Shown here in pieces: positions 53,331 to 62,958 of a DNA stretch of 62,962 nucleotides (the first letter of the stretch is position 1; every line of letters begins with the position of its first letter). The notes beneath the pieces are model-generated. The model ran no database searches. It worked only from the letters and a program-made list of their open reading frames with translations, and was not told where the DNA came from. A program made the position numbers and the translations under genes. The DNA is from Candidatus Avelusimicrobium faecicola (GTDB taxonomy: Bacteria; Elusimicrobiota; Elusimicrobia; Elusimicrobiales; Elusimicrobiaceae): assembly GCA_900540405.1 (NCBI GenBank), contig UQFW01000001.1, positions 1 through 62,962 of the forward strand. Direction: 5' to 3'.

Positions 53331-55001
53331 TTATTTTGCGCTTGCGCTCCGCCCGGCCTGGGCCAGCAATTCCTGCGCGTGAATATACGCGGCGGATTTA
53401 GGGTCCGCGTGGCCGCCCAGCATGCGGGCAATTTCCGCCGTTAGAGCGGGGCCCGTAAGCGGGGTAATGGAAACTTCCGTAGAGTCCTTGCGGGCAGATT
53501 TGGCTACATGGAAGTTTTCATCCGCCTGCGCGGCCACTTGCGCCAAATGGGTGACACACAATACTTGCCGCCCGGCAGAAACGCCTTTTAATTTTTCGCC
53601 CACCAAAACGGCGGTTTCCCCGCCAATGCCGGCATCTACTTCGTCAAACACCATAACGGGAACGGTGGAGGCCAACACGGTTTTTAAGCCCAACATCACG
53701 CGGGAAATTTCCCCGCCGGAGGCTATGTTTTTAAGCGGGCGCAGGGCTTGCCCGGGGTTGGGGGAAAATAAAAATTCCACTTTATCCGCGCCGGTGGGGC
53801 CTAAATTTTCTTCGTCCATTTCCACGCAGGCGCGAAAGCGCACCGCGTTAAAGCCGAGCGGGCGGATTTGCTCCGTCAAAAGTGCGGATAATTTTTCGGC
53901 CGCCTCTAAACGCTTGTCGTGCAATTCCAACGCTAATTTTAAGAGAACTTTGCGCTCTTTTTCCAATTCTTCCCGCAAGGCTTGTTCGGCTTCGTCACTA
54001 TGCTCCAGCGCGTGCAGGCGGGCTTTTAAGTCCGCCGCCGTTTTTAATACATCTTGCAGGGTGGGGCCGTATTTGCCCTTGAGCCGTTTGAGTTTTTCGT
54101 GGCGGGCCAGCATATCATCCAGTGTTTGGGGGTCTATGCTGATGTCGTCTTTATAAGTAGCCAACGTGTTGGCGGCGTCTTCCAACGCGGCCAATGCGGA
54201 ATTTAAGTTTTGGGAAAGCTCCGCCAAGGAGTCGTCCAACTCCGCCATATCTTCCAAACAGCGGGCCGCTTTTCCGGCGCGCTCCGTGGCGGAGCCTTCG
54301 CCCTCGTATAAATCGTTATAAGCAGTTTCGGCCAGTTCCAACAGTTTTCCGGAGTGCTTCATTTTGGGCAGGGTTTGCTCCAACTGGTCGTCTTCTTCTT
54401 GCGTGGGGCGCACGTCTTCTATTTCTTTTAATTGGTACGCGCACATATCCCGCAGGCGGGCTTTTTCCTGTTCCGAAAGGGCGGCCTCGTTAAGGCGGGC
54501 TTGCACGGCCTGCATTTTATCGTAAGAGGCACGCACTTTTTGCACCAGGGCATCCTGTTTGGCAAATTTATCTAACAGGGCCAAATGTACGGAGGAATGG
54601 AGTAAACTTTGGTGTTCGTGCTGGCCGTGGAAATCCACCAGGTGCCGCCCCAGTTGCGCCAAGGCGGATACCGTGGCCGGTTTGCCGTTGATGAACGCTT
54701 TTCCCTTGCCTTTGCGGTCCAGTTCCCGGCTGAGGGTAAAATCGGGCGCGGTAAAGTGGTGGGCGGCGCGCACTTCCTGCGGCAACATATCGGTTGAAAA
54801 AACGGCGCTAACGCTCATCTTTTGCGCGCCGTCTTTAATGGTGTCGGCATCCCCGCGTGCGCCCAATACAAAACCCAACGCTTCAATCACAATGGATTTG
54901 CCGGCGCCGGTTTCGCCCGAAAAAACATTTAACCCCGGGCCGAACGAAAGTTCCAACCGGGAAATAATGGCAAAGTTTTGTATGGAAAGTTTTGTTAGCA
55001 T
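53331..55001 (-). CDS. recN: DNA repair protein RecN
   Basis: 556 residues, SMC-like repair ATPase: Walker A GETGAGKS (about 32-39), central coiled-coil arms with no zinc hook, C-terminal signature NIASGGEISRVMLGLK and Walker B VMVFDEVDAGIGG. It acts in double-strand break repair. ATG 55001 gives the standard MLTKLSIQNFAII start and overlaps nadK by seven bases. Confidence 0.95.
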   Translation of the reverse strand: MLTKLSIQNFAIISRLELSFGPGLNVFSGETGAGKSIVIEALGFVLGARGDADTIKDGAQKMSVSAVFSTDMLPQEVRAAHHFTAPDFTLSRELDRKGKGKAFINGKPATVSALAQLGRHLVDFHGQHEHQSLLHSSVHLALLDKFAKQDALVQKVRASYDKMQAVQARLNEAALSEQEKARLRDMCAYQLKEIEDVRPTQEEDDQLEQTLPKMKHSGKLLELAETAYNDLYEGEGSATERAGKAARCLEDMAELDDSLAELSQNLNSALAALEDAANTLATYKDDISIDPQTLDDMLARHEKLKRLKGKYGPTLQDVLKTAADLKARLHALEHSDEAEQALREELEKERKVLLKLALELHDKRLEAAEKLSALLTEQIRPLGFNAVRFRACVEMDEENLGPTGADKVEFLFSPNPGQALRPLKNIASGGEISRVMLGLKTVLASTVPVMVFDEVDAGIGGETAVLVGEKLKGVSAGRQVLCVTHLAQVAAQADENFHVAKSARKDSTEVSITPLTGPALTAEIARMLGGHADPKSAAYIHAQELLAQAGRSASAK

Positions 55002-55834
55002 ATACAGTTGCCCCACTTTAATTTTTTGCTTAAAACGGTAAAAAAATCACGCCCCGGCAAAGTAATCAGCCGGGCCCGCGTTTTACTGCGGGATAAAATT
55101 ACTTTATCCCCTTTGGAGAGCGGAAAATTGGTTTGGCCGTCTAAACTGACGGTGGCTTGTTCCCCGGGGTATTTGAAAACCGGCTCAAAGGTCAGCTGTC
55201 CGTCCGCCGGTAAAATAAGCGGGCGTTGGCCTAGTGAGTGCGGGCAAATGGGCGTAAGCAAAAACACGTCTACTTCCGGGGCCACAATCGGCCCGCCCGC
55301 CGCCAAAGAATACGCCGTGGAGCCCGTGGGCGTGGAAACAATCAGGCCGTCCCCGTAATACGGCTGAAGCAAGCGGCCGTTCAAGCGGGCCTGCAAGCTA
55401 AATGCGCGGGCCTGTGCGCAACGCAGGACACAATCATTAAAAGCCAGGGCCGTTTCTTCCGTGCCGTCCGCGCGCACAATAACGGCTTGCAACATAAAGC
55501 GTTCGTTCAAAATTCCTTCCCCATTTAATACGCGGGGGAAAGCGGCCTCGGCGTCTGCTTTTTCACAGCCGGATAAAAAGCCCAGCGTGCCGCAGTTAAT
55601 GCTGAAAACCGGCAAGTTTAAGGCGGCCGCTTGGCGTGCCGCGTGCAAGGTGGTGCCGTCCCCGCCCAAACAGACCACCAAATCCGTTCCGGCCGTTTGC
55701 GGGAGTTGGGTTAAATCGGTAATTAGCCGGGCTTGTGCGCCCAGGGCGGTGGCCTGCGCCAATAACTTTTGGGAAGTTTCGTGCGCGCCGGGCTTAAAAG
55801 CATTATAAAAAATGACGGGGCGGGTAAATTTCAT
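54995..55834 (-). CDS. nadK: NAD kinase
   Basis: 279 residues. GGDGTTLHAAR (about 57-67), the NDCVL motif and the C-terminal SLDGQTN region define the family. It makes NADP+ from NAD+. nadK-recN adjacency is common in many bacteria. It overlaps recN by seven bases. Confidence 0.94.
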   Translation of the reverse strand: MKFTRPVIFYNAFKPGAHETSQKLLAQATALGAQARLITDLTQLPQTAGTDLVVCLGGDGTTLHAARQAAALNLPVFSINCGTLGFLSGCEKADAEAAFPRVLNGEGILNERFMLQAVIVRADGTEETALAFNDCVLRCAQARAFSLQARLNGRLLQPYYGDGLIVSTPTGSTAYSLAAGGPIVAPEVDVFLLTPICPHSLGQRPLILPADGQLTFEPVFKYPGEQATVSLDGQTNFPLSKGDKVILSRSKTRARLITLPGRDFFTVLSKKLKWGNCIC

Positions 55835-55962
55835 GGTTCTTCTATTTTAGCAAATATTGCTCCCGCCGCAGTGGGGGCCTAACCCTTTTTCCTGCGGGCA
55901 TACTACCAATCGGGCGGGTTCAAAATGATATAATATAAATAAGAAAAAAGAGAGGTTTTTAT

Positions 55963-56814
55963 ATGTGGGATTATACCGATAAAGTAATGGACCATTTTAA
56001 GAATCCGCGCAACGTGGGTTCTATTCCCAATGCAGACGGCACCGGGCAAGTAGGCAGCCTGGTGTGCGGGGATGCACTCAAATTAACCATTAAAGTAAAT
56101 AAACAGACCGACGTAATTGAAGATGCCAAATTTGAAACCTTCGGCTGTGCCAGCGCAATTGCGTCTTCTTCTATGTTGACGGAACTGATAAAAGGCAAAA
56201 CAATTGCCGAAGCCTCCAAAATTACCAACCAGGATATTGCCGATGCGCTGGGCACGCTCCCGGCCGAAAAAATGCACTGCTCGGTCATGGGCATGGAAGC
56301 CTTGGAAGCGGCCGTAAAAAGCTACCGCCAGGGGGGCGCGCCCGTCACGTTTGAACAACAGGAAGAAAAAATTGTTTGCCATTGTTTTAACGTGTCCGAA
56401 GAAACCATTATTAAAGCTATCCGCCAAAACCACTTAACCACGGTGGAAGACGTCACCCACTTTACCAAAGCGGGCGGCGGTTGCGGCCGTTGCAAAGGGG
56501 AAATCCAAAAGATTTTGGATAAAGTAAACGCGTGTCAAATTCCCGCGGCCGCGCCGGAAGAAAAAGAATTTGCCAAAATGACGTTGGTTGAAAAAATCCG
56601 CCGCATTGAAAAAGTGTTGGAAGAAGACGTACGCCCGAAATTAAATATGGACGGCGGCTCGGTAGAGTTGGTAGATTTAGCCGGCACGGTGGTAAAAGTG
56701 CGCCTGCTGGGAATGTGCAGCGGTTGCATGGGTGCGGCCGGAACGCTCAAACACTTGGTGGAAAAAGCCTTGCAGGAAAAAGTAGACCCGTCCTTAACGG
56801 TGGAGCAAAACTAG
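55963..56814 (+). CDS. nifU: Full-length NifU iron-sulfur scaffold
   Basis: 283 residues with three domains: IscU-like scaffold (about 1-125; Cys35 in SLVCGD, a second Cys in FGCASA, a third in MHCSVM), BFD-like [2Fe-2S] domain (VCHCFNVSE then GGGCGRC, about 135-185) and the C-terminal Nfu domain with CSGCMGA. It assembles Fe-S clusters with the cysteine desulfurase encoded next. The three-domain form is typical of anaerobes and nitrogen fixers; no nif genes are seen, so it is probably the general system. Promoter-like TATAAT at about 55929. Confidence 0.96.
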   Translation: MWDYTDKVMDHFKNPRNVGSIPNADGTGQVGSLVCGDALKLTIKVNKQTDVIEDAKFETFGCASAIASSSMLTELIKGKTIAEASKITNQDIADALGTLPAEKMHCSVMGMEALEAAVKSYRQGGAPVTFEQQEEKIVCHCFNVSEETIIKAIRQNHLTTVEDVTHFTKAGGGCGRCKGEIQKILDKVNACQIPAAAPEEKEFAKMTLVEKIRRIEKVLEEDVRPKLNMDGGSVELVDLAGTVVKVRLLGMCSGCMGAAGTLKHLVEKALQEKVDPSLTVEQN

Positions 56815-56824
56815 AGAAACTTTT

Positions 56825-57994
56825 ATGAAAACCGTTTATTTGGATAACAACGCCACCACCCAATGTCTGCCGGAAGTTGTAGAGGCTATGTTGCCGTATT
56901 TTAGCGAACGCTACGGCAACGCTTCCAGCATGCACACGTTTGGCGGCTCCAACCGCAAAGCGATTGATATTGCCCGCCAGCAAGTGGCCGATTTTATCGG
57001 TGCGGAATATGCCGACGAAATCATTTTTACCTCTTGCGCCACGGAAAGCGATAATACGGCTATTTTTTCCGCCGTGCGCACGCAGCCGGAAAAGAAACAT
57101 TTAATTACTTCCGCTGTGGAACACCCGGCCATTATGACCCCTTATAAATACTTGGAAAGCCAGGGCTACCGGGTGGATTATATCGGCGTGGACGAACACG
57201 GCAATTTGGATATGGCCCGCTATAAACAAGTGTTGGATGACGACACGGCGCTTGTTTCGTTTATGTGGGCTAATAGCGAAACCGGCACCCTTTTCCCCAT
57301 TGAAGAATGTGCGGCGCTAGCTAAAGAGCGCGGTGCTTTATTTCATACGGATGCCGTACAGGTGGGGGGCAAAATTGCGCTAGATATAAAAAATACGGCG
57401 GTGGATATGCTTTCGCTGTCCGGGCATAAATTCCACGCGCCCAAAGGCATTGGCGTTTTGTATGTGCGCCGGGGCACCCGTTTTATGCCGTTTATGATGG
57501 GCGGCCACCAGGAAAAACACCGCCGCGCCGGAACGGAAAACGTCCCGCTGATTGTGGGGCTCGGCACTGCGGCCGTACTGGCCCAAACCCGGTTGAAAAA
57601 CGGCACCATGCAGCGCGTAGCCGCATTGCGCGATAAGTTGGAAAAAGGCTTAACCGCGGCTATCCCGGATACTAAAATTAACGGCAATCCGGCCGCCCGC
57701 GTGCCCAATACCACCAATATCAGCTTCGGCTATATTGAGGGTGAATCTATTTTGATGTTTTTGAACGATTACGGCATTTGCGCTTCGTCGGGCTCGGCGT
57801 GTACGTCCGGCTCGTTGGAGCCGTCGCACGTTTTGCGGGCGATGGGCGTGCCGTTTCAGTTTGCGCACGGGTCTATCCGGTTTTCTCTTTCCGAGCAAAC
57901 CACCGAAGAAGAAATAGACCTCGTGTTAAAAGTAATGCCCGGCATTGTGGAGCGGTTGCGTAAAATATCGCCGTTTAGCAAATTGGCCGCTTGA
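56825..57994 (+). CDS. nifS: Cysteine desulfurase (NifS/IscS)
   Basis: 389 residues, PLP aminotransferase fold class V: YLDNNATTQ at the start, PLP lysine in SLSGHKFHAPKG (about 203) and the active-site Cys in SGSACTSGSLEPSHV (about 325). It supplies sulfur from cysteine to NifU. Ten bases separate the two genes. Confidence 0.96.
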   Translation: MKTVYLDNNATTQCLPEVVEAMLPYFSERYGNASSMHTFGGSNRKAIDIARQQVADFIGAEYADEIIFTSCATESDNTAIFSAVRTQPEKKHLITSAVEHPAIMTPYKYLESQGYRVDYIGVDEHGNLDMARYKQVLDDDTALVSFMWANSETGTLFPIEECAALAKERGALFHTDAVQVGGKIALDIKNTAVDMLSLSGHKFHAPKGIGVLYVRRGTRFMPFMMGGHQEKHRRAGTENVPLIVGLGTAAVLAQTRLKNGTMQRVAALRDKLEKGLTAAIPDTKINGNPAARVPNTTNISFGYIEGESILMFLNDYGICASSGSACTSGSLEPSHVLRAMGVPFQFAHGSIRFSLSEQTTEEEIDLVLKVMPGIVERLRKISPFSKLAA

Positions 57995-58001
57995 TTTACA
58001 G

Positions 58002-58032
58002 GCCGCGGAATTGGTTTTCCGCGGCTTTTTTT
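58002..58032 (+). terminator. Terminator of nifU-nifS
   Basis: Stem GCCGCGGAA/TTCCGCGGC with a six-base loop followed by seven T. Confidence 0.92.
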
Positions 58033-58068
58033 GTAGGATAAATTATATTCTTCCCCCGGAGGTTGTGC

Positions 58069-59538
58069 ATGAAAAAGACTTGGCTTTTTGCAGTATTGGC
58101 AGTGCTGTTTTTCCCGCTTGCGTTGCAGGCTAAAACAACGGTTATTTATCACACCAGCGATTCCCACGGCTTTTATTATGCCAAAGACGGCCGGGGCGGT
58201 TTTGCCGCGTTGGCCGGGCTTCTCAAGCAGGAAAAACTCCCGTATATTTTGTTGGACTCCGGCGATTTTGCCAACGGTACCGTGGAGGCTAAAAACTCCA
58301 AAGGTATTAAAAGCGTACTGATGATGAACGCCTTGGGCTATGCCGCCAGTACCCTGGGCAACCACGAATTTGATTTTAAGGACCCGGGCGTGGAACCCAT
58401 GCTCCGCGCGGCGCAATTTCCCATTTTGGCGGCCAACTTTGTGGACCGCAAAACCGGCAAACAGCCGGAGTATTTGAAGTCCTACCAAATTTTTAATGTG
58501 GACGGCGTAAAATATGCGGTAATTGGTTTGGGGCACGAATATCCCACCAATGAAACGCAAAAATTTAAGATTTTGAAATCCTCCAAAGTGTTGGATAAAG
58601 TGTTGGCGGAAGTGGAAGCCCAAAACCCGGATGTGATTGTATTGGTGGACCATAACTCTATTGCCGACGACAAACACGGCCGCGAATCCACCTTGTTAAA
58701 AATGGTGACCAAACACAACGGCAAAATTAATGTGGTATTGGGCGGGCACGCGCATAAAATTATCCAAAATGCGGTGCATAACGGCACGTTATTTGTAGAA
58801 AGCGGTTGCTATTTGAAAAATGTAAGCCGCATTACCGTAGAAACGGACGACAAGACCGGCAAGTTTGTGTCGGCTACTTCCCAAATCATTCCGTTATATA
58901 CCCAAAAAACGGGCGAATATGCCCCGGTGGCCGCGCTTGCGAACGCCTTGATGGAGCCGGGCATGGATAAAGTGTTGGGCTCGGCCAGCGTAAAACTCAG
59001 CCGGAATCCGGTAAAAGGCAACCAGGGCGACAGCCCGCTCAATAACTGGGTGGCGGACGTCTGCCGTGCGTATAGCGGCGCGGATGTTTTCATCCACAAC
59101 AACGGCGGCACCCGCGTAGATTTGGAACAAGGCACCATTACCAAGCGGGATTTGGTCAATATGCACCCGTTCGGCAATAAAATTTCCCAAGTAAAAGTAA
59201 GCGGTAAATTTTTGGAAAAATTTGTAAAATACGGCCTGGCCCCGCGGAATTTGTTTTCTTATTCCGGCTTGCAGATTGAATACAAACTGCGCAAAGGCAA
59301 AGTGCAAGACCTTAAAATTTGGGTCAACGGCCAGGCGTTGGATAAAAACAAAACTTATGTAGTGGCTACCAATACTTATATTGCCGAGGGCGGCAGTGAG
59401 GGGTGGCCTTTCAAGCAAATCCCGGCCGCGGATAAAAAGCAGGTAGGGGATTTGTCCATTCAGGAAATTATGGAAAAAGCCATAGAAACCACCAGTCCGC
59501 TGGGCGCGGTGGAAACAGGGCGCATTATCATTAAATAA
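58069..59538 (+). CDS. 5'-nucleotidase / 2',3'-cyclic-nucleotide phosphodiesterase family protein, exported
   Basis: 489 residues. Signal peptide (about 1-20, ending LQA), then the metallophosphatase domain with all ligands: HTSDSHGF, DSGDFANG, GNHEFD, VDHNSIAD and GGHAHK. The second half is the substrate domain (NNGGTRVDLEQG, ending in the family C-terminal motif region). It should hydrolyse nucleotides or related phosphoesters in the periplasm. ATG 58069 has GGAGG six bases upstream. First gene of a three-gene operon. Confidence 0.9.
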   Translation: MKKTWLFAVLAVLFFPLALQAKTTVIYHTSDSHGFYYAKDGRGGFAALAGLLKQEKLPYILLDSGDFANGTVEAKNSKGIKSVLMMNALGYAASTLGNHEFDFKDPGVEPMLRAAQFPILAANFVDRKTGKQPEYLKSYQIFNVDGVKYAVIGLGHEYPTNETQKFKILKSSKVLDKVLAEVEAQNPDVIVLVDHNSIADDKHGRESTLLKMVTKHNGKINVVLGGHAHKIIQNAVHNGTLFVESGCYLKNVSRITVETDDKTGKFVSATSQIIPLYTQKTGEYAPVAALANALMEPGMDKVLGSASVKLSRNPVKGNQGDSPLNNWVADVCRAYSGADVFIHNNGGTRVDLEQGTITKRDLVNMHPFGNKISQVKVSGKFLEKFVKYGLAPRNLFSYSGLQIEYKLRKGKVQDLKIWVNGQALDKNKTYVVATNTYIAEGGSEGWPFKQIPAADKKQVGDLSIQEIMEKAIETTSPLGAVETGRIIIK

Positions 59539-59540
59539 CT

Positions 59541-61028
59541 ATGAAAAAACGGCTTTTGGTTTTTGCGTTGTTGGGGCTCGCCTGCCTGTGCGGTTGCCAA
59601 AAAGAGGTTAAAACATTGGACGTATTTTATACGTCGGATGTGCAAGGCTTTTTTTGGACCCGCCCGGAGCCGCGTTTCGGCAACCGGGAAGTGGGCGGCT
59701 ATGCGGTACTTAAAAATTTCCTGGCAACGCAAAAACAGCCGTATATTTTATTAGACGGCGGCAACTGGTTCAGCCAAACGCCGGAGGGGTTGCTTTCCAA
59801 GGGCGGTTTTTTGCCGCAGTTGGCGGGCTCTGTGCCGTATACGGCGGCCTCTATTGCGGATAAAGATTTGGTGTTCGGGTGGCCGTCTTTGCGGCAGATT
59901 TTACAGCAAATGCCGTATCCGTATGTGATTTCCAACTTAACGATTGACGGCAAAAACCCGTGGCCCACGCATGATTATTTAATCCGGGAAGTCAATGGTG
60001 TTAAAATCGGCCTGTTTGCTTTACTGGACCCGAAACCGGTTAATTCCACCCACCGTTTAACGGGTATGCGCGCCACGGACCCGGTGGCTACCGCTAAAGA
60101 AATGAGCGAACGCCTGAAAGAAAAAGGCGTGCAGATTGTTATTTTGCTCAGCTCCGTAGGCTCGCCGGAAAAAGAAGGTATCAGCGATTCTACCATTGCG
60201 GAAGAAGCCCCGAATATAGACCTGATTTTAAGCTCCAATATGGACCGCGAAAACGCCGAAACGGACAAAATCAATAAAACGTTGATTGTGTACCCCGGCT
60301 CCAAGCTGGATTCCCTGGCCCGGGTGCGCCTGACTTTTGATAAGAACAACCAACTGACGGATATTGCCTTTACGGACGTACTTTTAACCCGGGATGACTA
60401 CGGCGAAGACAGCGAAATTGCCGCCGCCACCACCGCTTTGCGGCGGGAAACCCAACGCAAAATGAATGCCCGCGTGACGACGGCCGAAACTGCCGTGCGC
60501 GGCGCGTGGGGCCGGGAATCGGCCTTGGGGAATTTATTAACGGATTGTTTGCATAAATGGTCCCGCTTAGACGGCGCCGTGCTAAATTCGGATTCTATCC
60601 GCCAAAGCCTGCCTGCCGGGCGCGTGACGGAATATGACGTCTATAAAATGTATCCGTACAGTGACGCCGTCACTTTTGTCACGCTCAAAGGGCGCGCTTT
60701 GCAACGCGCATTGGAAGCCTCCCTGGCGGTAAAAGATAACTTCCCGCAAATTTCCGGTATGAGTGTGGCATACACCGTTAAACCGGGGGAAAAACCCCGT
60801 ATTAAACGCATTGTGTTTGACGGCGGCCGCGTACTCCGCCCGCAGGAAACGTACCGTATCGCCATGACGGACCATGTGATGGCGGGCGGTTTCGGGCATG
60901 ACGAATTTATTAACGCGCTGGAATTTAAGAACACCTTTGTAGAGGCCCGCCAAATTATGCGTACCTGCCTGTTAAAATACAAACAGTTGGAAGCCCCCCA
61001 AACGGGCCGTTGGAAAAAAGTACAATGA
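59541..61028 (+). CDS. 5'-nucleotidase-family lipoprotein lacking the metal-binding motifs
   Basis: 495 residues; the paralogue of the preceding gene. Lipobox near residues 16-19 (LCGC) predicts lipidation. The fold order matches the active protein, but the metal ligands are changed: SDVQG replaces SDSHG, DGGNW replaces DSGDF, the GNHE segment reads SIADKDL, and the GHAH segment reads LSSNMDRE. The C-terminal substrate domain is kept (NSDSIRQSLPAGRV). It is therefore probably non-catalytic, a binding or partner protein. It starts two bases after the active paralogue and overlaps dus by four. Confidence 0.85.
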   Translation: MKKRLLVFALLGLACLCGCQKEVKTLDVFYTSDVQGFFWTRPEPRFGNREVGGYAVLKNFLATQKQPYILLDGGNWFSQTPEGLLSKGGFLPQLAGSVPYTAASIADKDLVFGWPSLRQILQQMPYPYVISNLTIDGKNPWPTHDYLIREVNGVKIGLFALLDPKPVNSTHRLTGMRATDPVATAKEMSERLKEKGVQIVILLSSVGSPEKEGISDSTIAEEAPNIDLILSSNMDRENAETDKINKTLIVYPGSKLDSLARVRLTFDKNNQLTDIAFTDVLLTRDDYGEDSEIAAATTALRRETQRKMNARVTTAETAVRGAWGRESALGNLLTDCLHKWSRLDGAVLNSDSIRQSLPAGRVTEYDVYKMYPYSDAVTFVTLKGRALQRALEASLAVKDNFPQISGMSVAYTVKPGEKPRIKRIVFDGGRVLRPQETYRIAMTDHVMAGGFGHDEFINALEFKNTFVEARQIMRTCLLKYKQLEAPQTGRWKKVQ

Positions 61029-62002
61029 GCGCCCTAATTCATCCTTTGCAAATCGGTAGTGTGGCCTGCGCCAATAATTTGGTGCTGGCCCCCATGGCCG
61101 GCATTACGGATTCTCCGTTCCGCGTGCTTTGTTTGCGCGGCGGGGCGGGGCTGGTGTGTGCGGAAATGGTTTCCGCCCATGCGTTGCATTACGGCAACCC
61201 GCGCAGTGGGCGGATGTTGCAAGTCAACGCCAAGGAACACCCGGTTTCTATGCAAATTTTCGGCTCGGACGAAGAAACCATCGCCCAGGCGGCCCGCAAC
61301 GCGCAAGAGGCCGGGGCGGATATCGTGGACTTAAACGCCGGGTGCCCGGTTAAAAAAATTAATAAAGCCGGGGCCGGGTGCGTGCTGATGAAAGAGCCCG
61401 ATAAGTTGGCCCGCTTGATAGAGGCCGCCGTAAAAAGCGTAAAAATTCCCGTCACCTTAAAAACACGCATTGCCTTAAACCATAAAGAATTTTTAGGGGC
61501 CCGCTTGGCCCAATTAGCCGAAAGCGCCGGGGCGGCGGCCGTCACCATGCACGCGCGTGCGGCGGTGGATGTGCATAGCGGCGCGCCGGACGTGGAGGCG
61601 TTGGCGCGCGTATGTGCGGCGGTAAAAATCCCGGTCATCGGCAACGGCGGCGTATTAACCGCGCAAGATGCGGTAAAGTTTTTGCAGGCCGGTTGCGCCG
61701 GGGTGATGATTGGGCGCGGCGCGGTGGGCAACCCGCTTATTTTTGGGGATATAATTGCGGAGCTGACCGGGCAGGCCCCGGCGGCCCATACGCCCAAAGA
61801 GCGCCTGAAAACATACCAGGCCCTGATAGAAGAAAACGTATCTTTTTACGGGGAGCGAATCGGCATTAACCGCAGCCGCAAAACCGCCGGATATTGGATA
61901 AAAGATTTCCCCAACGCGGCCGAGGTGCGCGGGCAATTTGTGCGCATAGATACCCTGGCCGGGGTGCGGGAACTTTTCGCCCGCGTGTTGGAAACACTGT
62001 AA
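61025..62002 (+). CDS. dusB: tRNA-dihydrouridine synthase
   Basis: 325 residues, TIM-barrel flavoprotein: LAPMAGITDSPFR at the N-terminus, the catalytic Cys in DLNAGCPVKKI (about residue 103), GNGGVLTAQDA and GRGAVGNP for phosphate/FMN binding, then a helical domain. It reduces uridines in the tRNA D loop. ATG 61025 overlaps the upstream stop (ATGA). Confidence 0.93.
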   Translation: MSALIHPLQIGSVACANNLVLAPMAGITDSPFRVLCLRGGAGLVCAEMVSAHALHYGNPRSGRMLQVNAKEHPVSMQIFGSDEETIAQAARNAQEAGADIVDLNAGCPVKKINKAGAGCVLMKEPDKLARLIEAAVKSVKIPVTLKTRIALNHKEFLGARLAQLAESAGAAAVTMHARAAVDVHSGAPDVEALARVCAAVKIPVIGNGGVLTAQDAVKFLQAGCAGVMIGRGAVGNPLIFGDIIAELTGQAPAAHTPKERLKTYQALIEENVSFYGERIGINRSRKTAGYWIKDFPNAAEVRGQFVRIDTLAGVRELFARVLETL

Positions 62003-62016
62003 ATATCTGCTGTAAA

Positions 62017-62047
62017 TTGCAAAAAACACGCCAGATTTTGCTATAAT
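62017..62047 (+). promoter_or_regulatory. Promoter of rplM-rpsI
   Basis: TTGCAA (62017-62022) and TATAAT (62042-62047) with a long 19-base spacer. The -10 is perfect and the -35 close to consensus. Confidence 0.65.
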
Positions 62048-62066
62048 ATATAGGAAACCACGAGTC

Positions 62067-62103
62067 ATTAAAGACAGCGGCCACCACTCCGCTGCGCATT
62101 AAT
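62067..62103 (+). promoter_or_regulatory. Leader hairpin of the ribosomal protein operon
   Basis: ATTAA/TTAAT outer arms and AGCGG/CCGCT inner arms in the rplM 5' leader, a candidate autoregulatory site of the kind found in ribosomal protein leaders. No homologue is recognised. Confidence 0.4.
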
Positions 62104-62122
62104 TACAAAAGGTAGAATAAAC

Positions 62123-62548
62123 ATGACAAAAACTTTTTTGCCTTCCGTCAAGGAAGTTGAAACCTCCCGCAAATGGCACCATATTGATGCCAGCGGCCAG
62201 ACCTTAGGCAGATTGGCTACTCAAATTGCCGTCTTGCTGATGGGTAAACACAAAAGAACCTACACTCCTAATATGGATTGCGGTGACTTTGTTGTAGTGA
62301 CCAATGCGGCTAAAGTGACTTTTACCGGCAACAAGCTGGAACAAAAAGTATACTTTTCCCACTCCGGTTATGCTAAAGGCGGTAAAGAAACCCCGCTCAA
62401 AAGACAGATGGAAAAAGACCCCACCCGCGTTATTGAATTGGCGGTAAAGAGAATGTTGGACGTCAACAGACTCCGCGCCCCCAGAATGAAACGCCTTAGA
62501 CTGTTCGCCGGCGAAGAACATGCGTTTGCACATCGCTTTGGCAAATAA
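62123..62548 (+). CDS. rplM: Ribosomal protein L13
   Basis: 141 residues with WHHIDASGQTLGRLATQIA and MGKHKRTYTPNMDCGD near the N-terminus, the usual L13 signature and length. Early-assembly large-subunit protein. AAAAGGT precedes the ATG; rpsI follows after 14 bases. Confidence 0.97.
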   Translation: MTKTFLPSVKEVETSRKWHHIDASGQTLGRLATQIAVLLMGKHKRTYTPNMDCGDFVVVTNAAKVTFTGNKLEQKVYFSHSGYAKGGKETPLKRQMEKDPTRVIELAVKRMLDVNRLRAPRMKRLRLFAGEEHAFAHRFGK

Positions 62549-62562
62549 GAGGGAAATGATTT

Positions 62563-62958
62563 ATGAACAATACGAAAGAGCTTAAAACCGGAAGAAGAAA
62601 AACCTCCGTCGCCCAGGTTGAATTGTTAAAAGGCAAGGGCGATATTACCATTAACGCCAAATCTTTGGAAGAATACTTCGGCGGTTGCGAACGCTATAAA
62701 GCGACTGTAAAAGCCCCGCTGGTGTTGACCAATTTGGATAAAGAATATGATGTAAAAGCTAAAGTAGTAGGCGGTGGGGTATCCTCCCAAGCCGGCGCCG
62801 TGCGCCACGCGATTGCCCGCTCTTTGGCTAACATTAGCGAAGACGTTAAAAAGGCCGTCAAAAAGGCTGGCTTCCTTACGCGCGACCCGCGTATGGTGGA
62901 AAGAAAGAAACCTGGTCAGCCGGGTGCCCGCAAACGCTTCCAATTCTCTAAACGTTAA
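62563..62958 (+). CDS. rpsI: Ribosomal protein S9
   Basis: 131 residues. GRRKTSVAQVELLKGKG at the start and the C-terminal ARKRFQFSKR tail that reaches the decoding site. Standard rplM-rpsI operon. The stop lies five bases before the window edge. Confidence 0.97.
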   Translation: MNNTKELKTGRRKTSVAQVELLKGKGDITINAKSLEEYFGGCERYKATVKAPLVLTNLDKEYDVKAKVVGGGVSSQAGAVRHAIARSLANISEDVKKAVKKAGFLTRDPRMVERKKPGQPGARKRFQFSKR

